From Pseudomonadota bacterium (lineage in GTDB: Bacteria; Pseudomonadota; Gammaproteobacteria; Burkholderiales; Nitrosomonadaceae): a stretch of DNA of 52,748 nt. Shown here piece by piece: positions 33,300-42,963 of the stretch (positions are counted from its first letter, which is position 1; every line of letters starts with the position of its first letter). The stretch spans positions 1-52,748 of the forward strand of contig JAFEGA010000016.1 of NCBI GenBank assembly GCA_018240285.1, written 5' to 3'. A program made the position numbers and the translations under genes. The notes beneath the pieces are model-generated. The model had not been told where the DNA came from and did no database searches. It worked only from the letters and a program-made list of their open reading frames with translations.

Positions 33300-34349
33300 A
33301 TGAAAAATTCGAATACAGGAATCGATTATTTACTCGATTTAAATGCAAAACATTCGCAAGCTTTCATGGACTTGGCCACAGAGCGCCGCAGATACCGAGG
33401 GGAACATCCAACCGAGATAGCCGCATTAAAATGTATGGATGGCCGATTGCACTTACCGGTTATGACACAAACCGCCCTTGGGATCATTCAACCATTCCGC
33501 AATCTGGGTGGTATTTTTGATTTGGGCTGGCCATTCTTTCAGGCTGCTATCGATAATTGGGTCGATTATTCAATCAGCCGCGGCAGACATTGTTTAATCT
33601 TTGTCACTTATCACTTTGCACGTGGCGATACGCATCGCGGTTGCCGTGGTTTTCACTATGATACGGAAGCGGCAAAAGCCGCAGCTGTTAAGCTAAAAAA
33701 TCAATTTCAATCAGTGTATGGCAAAAATGGCGCGGTAGTGCCTATTGTCTGCGGCATTGAAACTGACTTGGACGCTTTGATTCTTCATGGTGAAGACGGT
33801 CGCTCCATTGATTTAGCCAATGCAAAAGAATCGTCCCAGCTCGAGCTTGAAGAAATGCTCCGATCGCTCTATCCCACGATGCCCGAACGAATTATCCGGG
33901 ATTTGATGCCGTTGGTGCGAGGAAACATTAAACACATTGCCGAGATCCGGGCAACAAACCGTCCTATCGAGGAAGCTGAGCACAAGGAATGGGTCATCGG
34001 TGTGGGGCGTGGTTTTGATTGGTTGCATGTGATTAATACGGCATTTATCGTTGGTCCTTTTGATCCGAATCTTTCCGTTGCGATTGAAACCGCAGCCAAG
34101 CTTCTCAAGAATAATATCGATGAAGGCAGGATTGATGCTGATGGTGTGGTGCTGTTGACTTCAGGAGTGTATCGCGATGAGGCCGGCCCAGAATATCTCT
34201 TGGCAAAAGAAAAAGCGATGTTTCTGAGCAAATTCGCGCTCAATATCATCAAGGATAAAGTTCCGGATCTAGCGCCTCATTTGCAAATACTGACAGCTTG
34301 TAATAACTTACATACCAGAAAACTCGAGGTGATTGAAAGAGTTGGATAA
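33300..34349 (+). CDS. Beta-carbonic-anhydrase-like protein, last gene of the DIC operon
   Basis: This encodes a ~349-residue soluble protein. I do not recognise the family as a whole, but it carries the zinc signature of beta-type carbonic anhydrases: CMDGR (C45, D47, R49) and, later, HRGCRG (H112, C115). In known enzymes the Cys-x-Asp-x-Arg and His-x-x-Cys pair bind zinc and form the Asp-Arg dyad. The spacing (67) is a little longer than usual (about 56). The C-terminal 200 residues, with VIGVGRGFDWLHVINTAFIV, are extra. The start at 33300 is four bases after AGGAG; an ATG at 33276 has no site. It closes the operon 48 bp after the third NuoM-like gene and should supply or trap bicarbonate. 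Confidence 0.75.
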   Translation: MKNSNTGIDYLLDLNAKHSQAFMDLATERRRYRGEHPTEIAALKCMDGRLHLPVMTQTALGIIQPFRNLGGIFDLGWPFFQAAIDNWVDYSISRGRHCLIFVTYHFARGDTHRGCRGFHYDTEAAKAAAVKLKNQFQSVYGKNGAVVPIVCGIETDLDALILHGEDGRSIDLANAKESSQLELEEMLRSLYPTMPERIIRDLMPLVRGNIKHIAEIRATNRPIEEAEHKEWVIGVGRGFDWLHVINTAFIVGPFDPNLSVAIETAAKLLKNNIDEGRIDADGVVLLTSGVYRDEAGPEYLLAKEKAMFLSKFALNIIKDKVPDLAPHLQILTACNNLHTRKLEVIERVG

Positions 34350-34455
34350 ACTAGTAGATAAATGAACAATTACTCAGCGCATGCTTTTTGAATGCAATGA
34401 TTTTCAATTAGCTTGCTTTTTTTGCACAATAAAAAATATGAGTACTTTTATAGCA

Positions 34456-34503
34456 AAATGGTCATTACAAATAGTTTTATAGCGAATACTGTAATGGCCA
34501 TTT
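34456..34503 (+). terminator. Rho-independent terminator of the DIC operon
   Basis: AAATGGTCATTACA pairs with TGTAATGGCCATTT (14 pairs, one G-T), followed by ATTTTTA. It lies 107 bases past the stop of the carbonic-anhydrase-like gene. The rest of the gap 34350-34650 has no gene. Confidence 0.75.
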
Positions 34504-34650
34504 ATTTTTAATCGCTAATTAATCTTTAAAGGAGGTAATCGTCAACATTACAATTGCTGCACAATTGTTTCGATAATGGAAATCGGCATTGTACACATAT
34601 ATCTCTCAGATCTATCTAATTAATCGCTATTCCAAGAAAGGAGAAGTGCT

Positions 34651-34878
34651 ATGGGTTTATTTGATTGGCTTACAGGTCTTTTCAGTTCTAAAAACGATGA
34701 AGAAAATAAAGCAAGCGAAAACAACGTAGAAAGAGATAATGAGCAGATAGATGTTGATTCAAAAATACAAGATACACATGAAATAGCACTGGAAAAAATT
34801 GAATCTGAGATACAAATACAAGCAAGCGAAGAAGCAAATGTGCTGCGCGATGACGAAGAAACTCAAAGGCAAGTCTAA
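34651..34878 (+). CDS. Small acidic protein after the DIC operon
   Basis: This encodes a 75-residue, very acidic protein. The first 12 residues form an amphipathic hydrophobic helix (MGLFDWLTGLFSS), and the remainder is Glu/Asp/Gln-rich and probably a disordered or helical tail (EIALEKIESEIQIQ). The AAAGGAG ribosome binding site is strong. The N-terminal helix could touch a membrane. It is a monocistron between two strong terminators, between the DIC operon and the SulP gene. I know no family. Confidence 0.55.
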   Translation: MGLFDWLTGLFSSKNDEENKASENNVERDNEQIDVDSKIQDTHEIALEKIESEIQIQASEEANVLRDDEETQRQV

Positions 34879-34965
34879 AGTAGTTTATGAATTGTATGAA
34901 TATATATCTCGTATAACATTGTAAAATCATGAGAGCTAACGACAGTACAGTAATATTTCCAAGCA

Positions 34966-34999
34966 AAAATACTGCAGGTATCTTTTCCTGCAGTATTTT
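34966..34999 (+). terminator. Strong hairpin terminator
   Basis: AAAATACTGCAGG pairs perfectly with CCTGCAGTATTTT around an eight-base loop, followed by CATTTACT. It closes the small acidic gene. The rest of the gap 34879-35184 shows no gene; a SulP promoter must lie within it. Confidence 0.75.
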
Positions 35000-35184
35000 C
35001 ATTTACTCCCCAATTAGATAGAAATGATTGCTGCCCGATAGTCTACCGATCAATCAAAAGTTTATCGTCCAAGCTCTGATCAAACACCTCTGCATTATTG
35101 TACTGACATTGATATACTGACTGGCAAATAATCCAAATAGAATTATAACTTTAATAGATATTTCAATATCCAGTCTGAGAATAC

Positions 35185-36453
35185 ATGCACAATTCCGCAG
35201 CTTTTCAAGCCAAATTTCTCACGCGTGATCTGCAGGCCGGGGTAATTACCGGCGCAATGGCGATCCCATTGTCTGCCGGAATTGCGCTGATGTCCGAATA
35301 TCCGATCAAGGTTGCGTTGGCAACGGTAGCTTGCGCTTGTTTCATCGGCTGGATCAATGCCTGGTTCCGGCCAGGAAATTACATCGGCGCCCCCGGAGTT
35401 GCCGCAGGACTTGCACCTGTACTTGCCCTGGGTGTGGCAAACTTCGGCATGGAAAACATGGCTTTTGTCATTTTTCTAACCGCCTTTATGCAAGCCGTCG
35501 TCTGGAAATTCAATTTGCAGAAATACATATTATTGGCTGTTCCCGAATATCTGGTCGAGGGATTGCTGGCGGGCGTCGGTCTGAAAATCGTCCTCAACTT
35601 TCTCACCATGACTTATGAAATTCCGGAAAGCATGGTAACAGAAGCATTCTGGAACAGCACCCGGATTCAGATGGCTCTGTTATCACTCGCAGGGCTTGCC
35701 GCTTTCCTGTATTTGTTTGCAAAATTCCAGACCAAGCAACCCGCTATCCCCTATTTCTTTCTGATGATTGCCGGCGTATTGCTGGCGCATTTCGTTACGA
35801 TGCCGATGCTGCATGTCGAGGATGTGCCGATCGTGCTAGCGCTGCCGTTACCGCACTTTGATCACCCGTTAACTTGGTTATACGTCATTGGCTTTGCCGC
35901 CATGCTGGCTACCATTGATGTCATCGAGCAAGTCATGAGCAATGCGGCCATCCAGAAAATCGACCCATTGCAGCGTAAGTGCAATACCAATAACAGTTTA
36001 TTGGCAATCTGGATCGCCAACATGGCATCCAGCCTATTCGGCGGCATGACCAATCTGGATGGTCTGGCCAAAAGCACCACCAATAAACTCGCCGGAGCTT
36101 ATACTAAATTCTCGGTACTGGTAATCGGACTGGTTGTTCTGTTCTTTGTATTTAATACCCAGTATCTTGAATATATACCGAAATTCTCCTTGGCTGTCAT
36201 TATGATGTTCACTGGCTGGAAAATGATGCTGGGATTATTACATGTCGCGCACCGTGGACAATACCCGCTGTTATTGGCGGTCATCTGCGCGCTATTGGTT
36301 TACCGGCTCGGTATTTTTGAGGGGCTGCTGCTGGCCTTGTTACTGCATAGCATGATTCATCTTGCTGTGCTTCATCATGCACACGATACTAAAATCAAGG
36401 AAATCATCAAGAAATATCTTGAGCGCTTCGCCGACAAAGGTGGCGTGAACTAA
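35185..36453 (+). CDS. SulP-family anion transporter without STAS domain
   Basis: This encodes a 422-residue inner-membrane transporter with about ten to twelve spans. The SulP start (DLQAGVITGAMAIPLSAGIA) and the YIGAPGVAAGLAPVLALGVA segment are present. Later SulP segments include DVIEQVMSNAAIQKIDP and SSLFGGMTNLDGLAKSTTNK. Family members carry sulfate, bicarbonate or other anions, usually with Na+ or H+. The C-terminus is short and basic after the last span, so the usual cytoplasmic STAS domain is absent. Location 800 bp downstream of a DIC operon favours bicarbonate. Its last four bases overlap the convergent nudB gene. Confidence 0.85.
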   Translation: MHNSAAFQAKFLTRDLQAGVITGAMAIPLSAGIALMSEYPIKVALATVACACFIGWINAWFRPGNYIGAPGVAAGLAPVLALGVANFGMENMAFVIFLTAFMQAVVWKFNLQKYILLAVPEYLVEGLLAGVGLKIVLNFLTMTYEIPESMVTEAFWNSTRIQMALLSLAGLAAFLYLFAKFQTKQPAIPYFFLMIAGVLLAHFVTMPMLHVEDVPIVLALPLPHFDHPLTWLYVIGFAAMLATIDVIEQVMSNAAIQKIDPLQRKCNTNNSLLAIWIANMASSLFGGMTNLDGLAKSTTNKLAGAYTKFSVLVIGLVVLFFVFNTQYLEYIPKFSLAVIMMFTGWKMMLGLLHVAHRGQYPLLLAVICALLVYRLGIFEGLLLALLLHSMIHLAVLHHAHDTKIKEIIKKYLERFADKGGVN

Positions 36454-36920
36454 GGATTATCATTGTTCGGACTGGATTGCTCAGATTGACTATAAATAGG
36501 TAATTTAAGAATAGCTTCCGCGTTGCTGCTGGAAAAAACTTTTTCAGCCGCTTGCCGCCACGGCAGCCAAATAGAGTTTAAGTGCTCTCTCGCGGCGATC
36601 TTGATGGGGATTTTCTCAGGCAAGCTTAAACCGAAGACATGCTCGGTATTGAACCGGACACCGGGTCCGTAACGCCAGCGCCACTCTTCGTAAATTTCGT
36701 AGCGGTTCTCAATGTGCCAGTCGGTCAGCGCATAATCGGCAGCATTCAAACCGGTTTCTTCGGCAACCTCGCGTACTGCCGTTTGCTGCAAGCTTTCTCC
36801 GGGATCCTGGCTGCCCGTAACCGATTGCCAGTAACCGGGATGATCGGCGCGTTCCAATAACAAAACCTGCAAATCCGCGGTGTAAATGACCACCAACACA
36901 GAAACCGGTATTTTATACAT
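36450..36920 (-). CDS. nudB: Dihydroneopterin triphosphate diphosphatase
   Basis: NudB removes pyrophosphate from dihydroneopterin triphosphate in folate synthesis. The 156-residue protein starts MYKIPVSVLVVIYTADLQVL and has a Nudix box from GSQDPGES through REVAEETGLN. The WQSVTGSQDPGES and FGLSLPEKIPI segments are characteristic of NudB. It lies 19 bases downstream of aspS on the same strand, the common proteobacterial order aspS-nudB, so co-transcription is likely. Confidence 0.92.
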   Translation of the reverse strand: MYKIPVSVLVVIYTADLQVLLLERADHPGYWQSVTGSQDPGESLQQTAVREVAEETGLNAADYALTDWHIENRYEIYEEWRWRYGPGVRFNTEHVFGLSLPEKIPIKIAAREHLNSIWLPWRQAAEKVFSSSNAEAILKLPIYSQSEQSSPNNDNP

Positions 36921-36939
36921 CGGAGCAACCGATTGCCGG

Positions 36940-38721
36940 TTAACTGGGTTTGGTTTCGATCTGCCGTAAGCGGATACTAAGTTCCCTTAACTGTTTTTCG
37001 TCCACGGTGCTGGGCGCATGCGTCAACAAGCACTGCGCACGCTGTGTTTTAGGAAACGCGATGACATCGCGGATGGATTCCGAACCGGTCATCATCGTCA
37101 AAATACGATCCAGTCCGAATGCAATCCCGCCGTGCGGCGGAGCGCCGTATTGCAACGCTTCCAGCAAGAAGCCGAATTTTTCTTGCGCTTCCTGCTCGGA
37201 GATATTGAGTGCGCGAAAAACCTTCGATTGCACTTCCTGACGATGAATCCTCACCGATCCACCGCCGATTTCGGAACCGTTCAGCACCATATCGTAAGCT
37301 TTGGAGAGCGCCTTACCCGGATCGGTTTCGAGCAAATCCTCGTGCCCGTCAGCCGGAGACGTAAACGGATGATGCAACGCTTGCCAGCGGTTTTCTTCCT
37401 CATCGCGTTCAAACATTGGGAAATCAACCACCCATAACGGTTTCCAACCGGATTCAGCGTGTCCGTGCTGATGTCCGATTTTGATACGCAAGGCACCGAG
37501 GGATTCGTTGACGATTTTTGCTTTATCCGCGCCGAAGAAAATCAAATCACCGTTCTTCGCGTTGGTGCGGGCAAGAATCGTTTTAATCGTTTCTTCCGGC
37601 AGGAATTTCAGAATTGGTGATTGCAGTCCTTCGACACCGCTATCCAGATTATTGACTTTGATATAAGCCAAGCCCTTGGCGCCATAAATAGCGACAAAAC
37701 TGGTGTAATCATCGATTTCCTTACGCGTCAATTCACCGCCTCTCGGCACACATAATGCCGCGACACGGCCGTCCGGTTTTTCCGCCGCTTCACGGAATAC
37801 CTTGAACGGCACATCTTTCATCAGATCGGTCAATTCAGTAAATTCTAGCGGCACGCGCAGATCCGGTTTATCCGAACCGTATTTGTGCATGGCATCGGCA
37901 TAAGTCAGGCGCGGGAACGGATTGGGCAAATCCACATTGCTCACGGACTTAAACAAGCCACGGATCATTTCTTCCATCAGCGACATGATCTCGTCGGCGG
38001 ACAGAAAAGACGTTTCAATATCGATTTGCGTGAACTCCGGCTGCCGGTCGGCGCGCAAATCCTCATCCCGGAAACAGCGTGTGATTTGATAATAGCGGTC
38101 GAATCCGGATACCATCAGCAATTGCTTGAATAATTGCGGCGATTGCGGCAATGCAAAAAAATGACCGGCATTGACCCGCGACGGCACCAGATAGTCCCGT
38201 GCCCCTTCCGGTGTGGATTTGGTCAACATCGGCGTTTCGATATCAAGAAACCCGTGCTGATCCAGAAACACGCGCACCGCCATCGCCACTTTGTGCCGCA
38301 AACGCAGATTCGATTGCATTACCGGGCGGCGCAAATCCAGATAGCGATGTTCCAGCCGCACGGCTTCGCTGATATTGTCGTCGTCCATCAGGAACGGCGG
38401 CGTCAGTGATGGATTCAATACCTCGATGGTCGCTACCAGAATCTCGATTTCACCGCTGACCAGGGATGCATTGATCGTTCCTTCGGGACGTTTCCTTACC
38501 TTACCGGTAATTTTCAGCACATATTCATTGCGAATTTTTTCCGCGATTTGGAATGTCGCGACATTGTCAGGATCGCAGACGATCTGCACCAAACCCTCGC
38601 GATCGCGCAAATCGATGAAAATCACCCCGCCATGATCCCTGCGCCGATGTACCCAGCCAAAAAGAGTAACCATTTGATCGAGATATCCGGCATTAATGGC
38701 GCCACAGTAGTTTGTACGCAT
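36940..38721 (-). CDS. aspS: Aspartyl-tRNA synthetase
   Basis: AspRS charges tRNA-Asp with aspartate. The 593-residue protein is of the bacterial type. The OB-fold anticodon-binding domain is at the N-terminus ([20 protein letters not shown]). Class II motifs follow: motif 2 ([20 protein letters not shown]) and motif 3 ([15 protein letters not shown]). The GAD insertion typical of bacterial AspRS lies between. Betaproteobacterial AspRS often also charges tRNA-Asn when no AsnRS is present; that cannot be settled here. It is first in a unit with nudB. Confidence 0.97.
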   Translation of the reverse strand: MRTNYCGAINAGYLDQMVTLFGWVHRRRDHGGVIFIDLRDREGLVQIVCDPDNVATFQIAEKIRNEYVLKITGKVRKRPEGTINASLVSGEIEILVATIEVLNPSLTPPFLMDDDNISEAVRLEHRYLDLRRPVMQSNLRLRHKVAMAVRVFLDQHGFLDIETPMLTKSTPEGARDYLVPSRVNAGHFFALPQSPQLFKQLLMVSGFDRYYQITRCFRDEDLRADRQPEFTQIDIETSFLSADEIMSLMEEMIRGLFKSVSNVDLPNPFPRLTYADAMHKYGSDKPDLRVPLEFTELTDLMKDVPFKVFREAAEKPDGRVAALCVPRGGELTRKEIDDYTSFVAIYGAKGLAYIKVNNLDSGVEGLQSPILKFLPEETIKTILARTNAKNGDLIFFGADKAKIVNESLGALRIKIGHQHGHAESGWKPLWVVDFPMFERDEEENRWQALHHPFTSPADGHEDLLETDPGKALSKAYDMVLNGSEIGGGSVRIHRQEVQSKVFRALNISEQEAQEKFGFLLEALQYGAPPHGGIAFGLDRILTMMTGSESIRDVIAFPKTQRAQCLLTHAPSTVDEKQLRELSIRLRQIETKPS

Positions 38722-38812
38722 AATTCTATTCAGTAGTCAGTGGTGAAATGGATGATTCTTCTTCGGTATTACCGGCAGTCTGGAATATTTTACTTCCGCT
38801 ACCGCAAATCGA

Positions 38813-39118
38813 TTAATCGGCGGCCGCAGCGGAAGCGGAATTACTTTCCTTCGTTGCCGGTGAATCCGTAGCAGCGGATGCCGTGGGCTGCACAGATTCT
38901 TTTGTGCTTGTTTTGGATTCCATTGGCTTTGTTTTGTTATTCTTAAAGTCAGTGACATACCAGCCGCTGCCTTTTAACTGAAACCCAGCTGCGGAAATGC
39001 GCTTTACATAGTTGCTGCTGCCGCAAACCGGGCAAACTGCAATCGGTGCATCGCTAATTTTTTGCAAATGTTCTTTCTCGGCACCGCATGAATTGCAAAG
39101 ATATTCATAAATAGGCAT
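38813..39118 (-). CDS. FmdB-type zinc ribbon protein
   Basis: This encodes a ~101-residue protein that starts MPIYEYLCNSCGAEKEHLQK. Two Cys-x-x-Cys knuckles (CNSC, CPVC) make the FmdB/CxxC_CxxC_SSSS zinc ribbon, followed by GFQLKGSGWYVTDF. The tail is Ser/Thr/Ala/Lys-rich and low in complexity. The ATG at 39118 follows a GGAGG site; the longer frame to 39223 has none. It lies upstream of aspS on the same strand, an arrangement common in betaproteobacteria. FmdB proteins have a proposed regulatory role, but their function is largely unknown. Confidence 0.88.
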   Translation of the reverse strand: MPIYEYLCNSCGAEKEHLQKISDAPIAVCPVCGSSNYVKRISAAGFQLKGSGWYVTDFKNNKTKPMESKTSTKESVQPTASAATDSPATKESNSASAAAAD

Positions 39119-39275
39119 AGAGACCTCCAACAATCCAGTATTGAGAAACCGGGTATTATACCTTAACCGTCCTTGTTGGATAAGCATCCATGCCGTTTCT
39201 GCTCCCGTATCTCTGAATATCAAGCAAAATCTAAGCAGCTTCTCAGGTAAATTATACCATTATGAATTTATCTAT

Positions 39276-39305
39276 TTGACAAAGCAGGACAATCCAAACT
39301 ATATT
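39276..39305 (+). promoter_or_regulatory. Sigma-70-type promoter of a PEP-CTERM gene
   Basis: A perfect -35 TTGACA (39276-39281) and a -10 TATATT (39300-39305) are separated by 18 bases. The predicted start is about 45 bases before the ATG at 39357. Confidence 0.6.
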
Positions 39306-39356
39306 CTCAACAAATTACGATACCAGCTGTTTCAATCACATCCAAGGAGAATGTTC

Positions 39357-40052
39357 ATGATCCGCCCTTCCTTATTAGTTGTTTGCTGCCTGACCTTCCT
39401 GAGCTATTCCGCAACTGCCGCCAGCTCGCTCGTATCCAGCACGTTCGATAGTGACGCCGATGGCTGGACTGGACTGACAACGGATGGCTCGCCTTTCTGG
39501 ACGTCAATCACCAGTGGCTTAACGCCTACTTACAGCAGCTCTGATGGTATGCCCGCAGGTTCTATCACACTCGCCGACCCCGATTGGCAATGGACATATT
39601 TCAGCGCTCCAGGCAAATTCCTCGGTAATCAAAGTGCTGCTTTTGGCGGCAGCCTGCAATTCGACAGCCGCTATGTGATGGCCGGTACGAGTTATTCCAA
39701 TGAAGCCGAAGTAGTACTGAAAGGTGCCGGATTGACACTGGTTTACGAAATCACCAATAGTTTACCAGCCACCTGGACGCATCTCGATGCTGCACTCGTT
39801 GCCGGTGCTTGGCGGGTTGCGGATACTTTTTCCGGAACGTTTGCGACCGACGCACAATTACTCGCCGTTCTCTCCAACCTGAATGCGCTTTGGATCAACG
39901 CCGAACACTTCACACCGGTTATGGAAGTCATCGCGCTGGATAATGTGAATCTCCTTGCACCGGTTCCTGAACCGGAAAGTTACGCAATGCTGTTGGCCGG
40001 TCTTAGCGTGCTCGGTTTGATTGCTCGCCGCAGAAAAACGAGGCAAGAATAA
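39357..40052 (+). CDS. PEP-CTERM sorted exported protein
   Basis: This encodes a 231-residue secreted protein. The signal peptide (LLVVCCLTFLSYSATAA) is followed by a Ser/Thr/Trp/Gly-rich domain resembling a laminin- or discoidin-like beta sandwich (FDSDADGWTGL, then WTYFSAPGKFLGNQS), which is a tentative reading. The C-terminal sorting signal is VPEPESYAMLLAGLSVLGLI, then ARRRKTRQE. The ATG at 39357 lies seven bases after AGGAG; the ATG at 39351 is too close. It ends five bases before the convergent hslU stop. Confidence 0.9.
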   Translation: MIRPSLLVVCCLTFLSYSATAASSLVSSTFDSDADGWTGLTTDGSPFWTSITSGLTPTYSSSDGMPAGSITLADPDWQWTYFSAPGKFLGNQSAAFGGSLQFDSRYVMAGTSYSNEAEVVLKGAGLTLVYEITNSLPATWTHLDAALVAGAWRVADTFSGTFATDAQLLAVLSNLNALWINAEHFTPVMEVIALDNVNLLAPVPEPESYAMLLAGLSVLGLIARRRKTRQE

Positions 40053-40056
40053 CAAT

Positions 40057-41388
40057 TTACAATACGTAGCGCGCCAAATCTTCACTTTGCGATAAATCGT
40101 TAAGCCGTTTATCCACATACGCTGCATCGATCACAATCGTCTTTCCACTGTGTTTCGGTGCATCGTATGAAACGTCTTCCAACAGTTTCTCCATCACCGT
40201 ATGCAACCGCCGGGCGCCGATATTTTCCGTTTTGCTGTTTACGGAATAAGCAATCTCGGCCAGACGTTTGATCGCGTCGTCGCCAAACTGCAATTTAACC
40301 CCTTCCGTCGCCAGAAGTGCTTCGTACTGCCGTGTCAGGCAGGCATCGGTATTCGTCAATATCTGTTCAAAATCACTGACGCTCAGACTGGCCAGCTCAA
40401 CGCGAATAGGAAAGCGTCCTTGCAATTCGGGAATCAAGTCGGAAGGCTTGGACATATGAAAGGCGCCGCTGGCGACAAACAGAATATGGTCGGTTTTGAT
40501 CATGCCGTATTTGGTCGAGACCGTCGTGCCTTCAACCAACGGCAGTAAATCACGTTGCACACCCTGGCGCGAAACATCTCCGCCTGCGTGTCCCGAGCGG
40601 CTGGCGATTTTGTCTATTTCATCGAGAAATACAATACCGTTCTGCTCCACATTTTGTATCGCGGTAAGCTTTAATTCCTCATCGTTCACCATTTTTGCCG
40701 CTTCTTCTTCAAGCAGAATTTTTTTTGCCTCGCGAATTGTCAGCTTACGTGTTTTCTTGCGCTCTCCAGTCATATTCTGGAACATACCTTGAATTTGCGA
40801 TGTCAGATCTTCCATTCCCGGCGGCGCGAAAATCTCCATACTGGCATGCGGCGCAGCTAGTTCGATTTCAATCTCTTTGTCATCCAATTCACCTTCACGC
40901 AATTTCTTGCGGAATTTCTGCCGTGTCGTGCTGTCCTGATCTTCCATACTTGAGTGAACGCCAAAATCCCTGGCTGCGGGCAATAAAGCATCGAGAATGC
41001 GGTCTTCCGCCCGGTCTTCCGCCAATGGTTGTTTTTTCCGGGTTTCGTTTTCGCGCGATTCTTTGATTGCGGTTTCCGCCAGATCGCGGATGATCGAGTC
41101 GACATCACGCCCGACGTACCCTACTTCGGTAAATTTGGTCGCTTCAATCTTGATAAAAGGCGCATTGGCAAGTTTTGCCAGACGCCGTGCGATCTCGGTT
41201 TTACCAACGCCCGTCGGCCCGATCATAAGGATATTCTTCGGCGTAATCTCCTGACGCAACGGATCAGCAATCTGCTGCCGCCGCCAGCGGTTTCTCAAAG
41301 CGATGGCCACAGCACGCTTGGCTGCATTCTGACCGATAATGTGTTTGTCCAGCTCATGGACAATTTCCTGCGGAGTCATTTGCGACAT
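40057..41388 (-). CDS. hslU: ATP-dependent protease ATPase subunit HslU
   Basis: HslU unfolds substrates and threads them into the HslV chamber. The 443-residue AAA+ protein has Walker A GPTGVGKT (residues 57-64), Walker B FLDEIDKI, the substrate pore motif GYVGRD, and the C-terminal tail (DLARYVL) that activates HslV. The I-domain between Walker A and B is intact. It follows hslV on the same strand with an 89-bp gap. Confidence 0.97.
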   Translation of the reverse strand: MSQMTPQEIVHELDKHIIGQNAAKRAVAIALRNRWRRQQIADPLRQEITPKNILMIGPTGVGKTEIARRLAKLANAPFIKIEATKFTEVGYVGRDVDSIIRDLAETAIKESRENETRKKQPLAEDRAEDRILDALLPAARDFGVHSSMEDQDSTTRQKFRKKLREGELDDKEIEIELAAPHASMEIFAPPGMEDLTSQIQGMFQNMTGERKKTRKLTIREAKKILLEEEAAKMVNDEELKLTAIQNVEQNGIVFLDEIDKIASRSGHAGGDVSRQGVQRDLLPLVEGTTVSTKYGMIKTDHILFVASGAFHMSKPSDLIPELQGRFPIRVELASLSVSDFEQILTNTDACLTRQYEALLATEGVKLQFGDDAIKRLAEIAYSVNSKTENIGARRLHTVMEKLLEDVSYDAPKHSGKTIVIDAAYVDKRLNDLSQSEDLARYVL

Positions 41389-41477
41389 GGTTTTTAGATT
41401 TGTGATAAATGTGATTCAATAGAGCTTTAATACCGGTCAAGCATGGGTTCTTAATGATCTGGCGCAATCGCAAAACC

Positions 41478-41999
41478 TTAACCGATGGTTTCGATAATGT
41501 GATCCTGATTGGTATAAATACAGATATCACCCGCGATGGTGAGGGCTTTCTTCACGATATCTTTGGGCGGTAAATCAGTGTTTTCCAATAGCGCACGCGC
41601 CGCGGCCAGTGCGTACGAGCCGCCGCTGCCAATCGCGGCAATGCCCAGTTCAGGTTCGATGATATCACCGGCACCCGTGATGATCAGCGTGGCATCTTCG
41701 TTGGCAACGACTAGCATGGCTTCCAACCGGCGTAAGATCCGGTCAGTGCGCCAATCCTTCGCCAACTCAACCGCGGAACGCATGATATGGCCATGATGCG
41801 CTTCCAATTTGCCTTCAAACCGTTCAAATAACGTAAAAGCATCCGCAGTGCCGCCCGCAAACCCGGCCAGAATTTTGTCATGGTAGAGTCTACGCACTTT
41901 ACGCGCACTGGATTTTGCGATTACCGCACCCAATGTGACCTGCCCATCTCCGCCGAGTGCCACTTGATGTCCGCGCCTTACTGAAACTATTGTTGTCAT
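41478..41999 (-). CDS. hslV: ATP-dependent protease proteolytic subunit HslV
   Basis: HslV is a proteasome-like threonine peptidase that forms a double hexamer. The 173-residue precursor starts [20 protein letters not shown]. The N-terminal Met is removed to expose the catalytic Thr. K (ARKVRRL) and the [19 protein letters not shown] segment are as expected. It sits between xerC (70 bp) and hslU in the standard proteobacterial order. Confidence 0.97.
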   Translation of the reverse strand: MTTIVSVRRGHQVALGGDGQVTLGAVIAKSSARKVRRLYHDKILAGFAGGTADAFTLFERFEGKLEAHHGHIMRSAVELAKDWRTDRILRRLEAMLVVANEDATLIITGAGDIIEPELGIAAIGSGGSYALAAARALLENTDLPPKDIVKKALTIAGDICIYTNQDHIIETIG

Positions 42000-42069
42000 G
42001 GAATTCGTTTAATTTGTCTTAAAATTGAATTATAACGTATAAAACAGCACCGATTCCGGCTGAAAAAGG

Positions 42070-42963
42070 TCAATCCCGTTTTTTTGCCCGCGGATGCGTG
42101 GTGTCATAAATTTTAGTGAGGTGCTGAAAATCCAAATGGGTATACACTTGCGTAGAGGTAATATGGGCGTGCCCCAGCATTTCCTGCACAGCGCGCAAAT
42201 CGCCGCTGGATTGCAATAAATGGGAAGCAAAGGAGTGCCGCAAGATATGCGGATGCACATTTTGATGAATGCCTTGCTGCCGGGCTCTGCCTTTCAAGCG
42301 ATGAGCGATGGTGCGCACGCTGATTGCGTCACCGTGCTGCGATAAGAACAGCGCAGTCACTCCCGGTTTGACGATCTGAGCGCGCCGTGTAAGCCAAGCG
42401 TTTAAAGCTTGCAATGCAAAATCACCAACCGGCACAATACGCTCTTTTCCTCCTTTACCGCGTACTTTGACCGTTCCTTCGGCAAAATCTATCGCGCCCG
42501 GATTAAGCTGTGCCAATTCCGCCAACCTCAGGCCGGACGAATAAAACAATTCGAACATCGCACTATCGCGTACCGTCAAGACATGATCCGCCGGGAATGT
42601 CAGCAGCTGTACGGTTGCATCCGGAGAGAGCGCGTTGGGCAGTTTTTGCGGTGATTTGGGAACCCGTAGCCCATTGCAGGGATTGTGCCGGTAGCCGTGA
42701 CTGCGGATCAAATAGCGGTAAAAACTGCGCCAGGCCGACAGCATGCGTGCGATGCTTCTTCCTAGCAACCCTTTGCCATGCAGTTGCGCCATGACTTGCC
42801 GGATATGCAGCGGCTGAATTTGTTGCAAATCGTCTTTACGAACGAGTTGCAGCAGCATGCGAATATCCCGGCTGTAACTTTTGGCAGTCAGCGGCGACAA
42901 GCGCCGCTCGTGGGTGAGATGACGGATAAATGCGGCAGCCAGCGATTCAGGTTTGCTGCTCAT
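42070..42963 (-). CDS. xerC: Tyrosine recombinase XerC
   Basis: XerC, with XerD, resolves chromosome dimers at dif. The 297-residue protein has the N-terminal core-binding domain (SLAAAFIRHLTHERRLSPLT). Catalytic residues are visible: Arg in FYSSGLRLAELAQL, HILRHSFASHLL (His-x-x-Arg), the second His in LGHAHITSTQ, and Tyr in VYTHLDF. It starts inside the 3' end of the DUF484 gene (17-bp overlap). The context dapF-DUF484-xerC is the E. coli dapF-yigA-xerC order. Confidence 0.96.
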   Translation of the reverse strand: MSSKPESLAAAFIRHLTHERRLSPLTAKSYSRDIRMLLQLVRKDDLQQIQPLHIRQVMAQLHGKGLLGRSIARMLSAWRSFYRYLIRSHGYRHNPCNGLRVPKSPQKLPNALSPDATVQLLTFPADHVLTVRDSAMFELFYSSGLRLAELAQLNPGAIDFAEGTVKVRGKGGKERIVPVGDFALQALNAWLTRRAQIVKPGVTALFLSQHGDAISVRTIAHRLKGRARQQGIHQNVHPHILRHSFASHLLQSSGDLRAVQEMLGHAHITSTQVYTHLDFQHLTKIYDTTHPRAKKRD

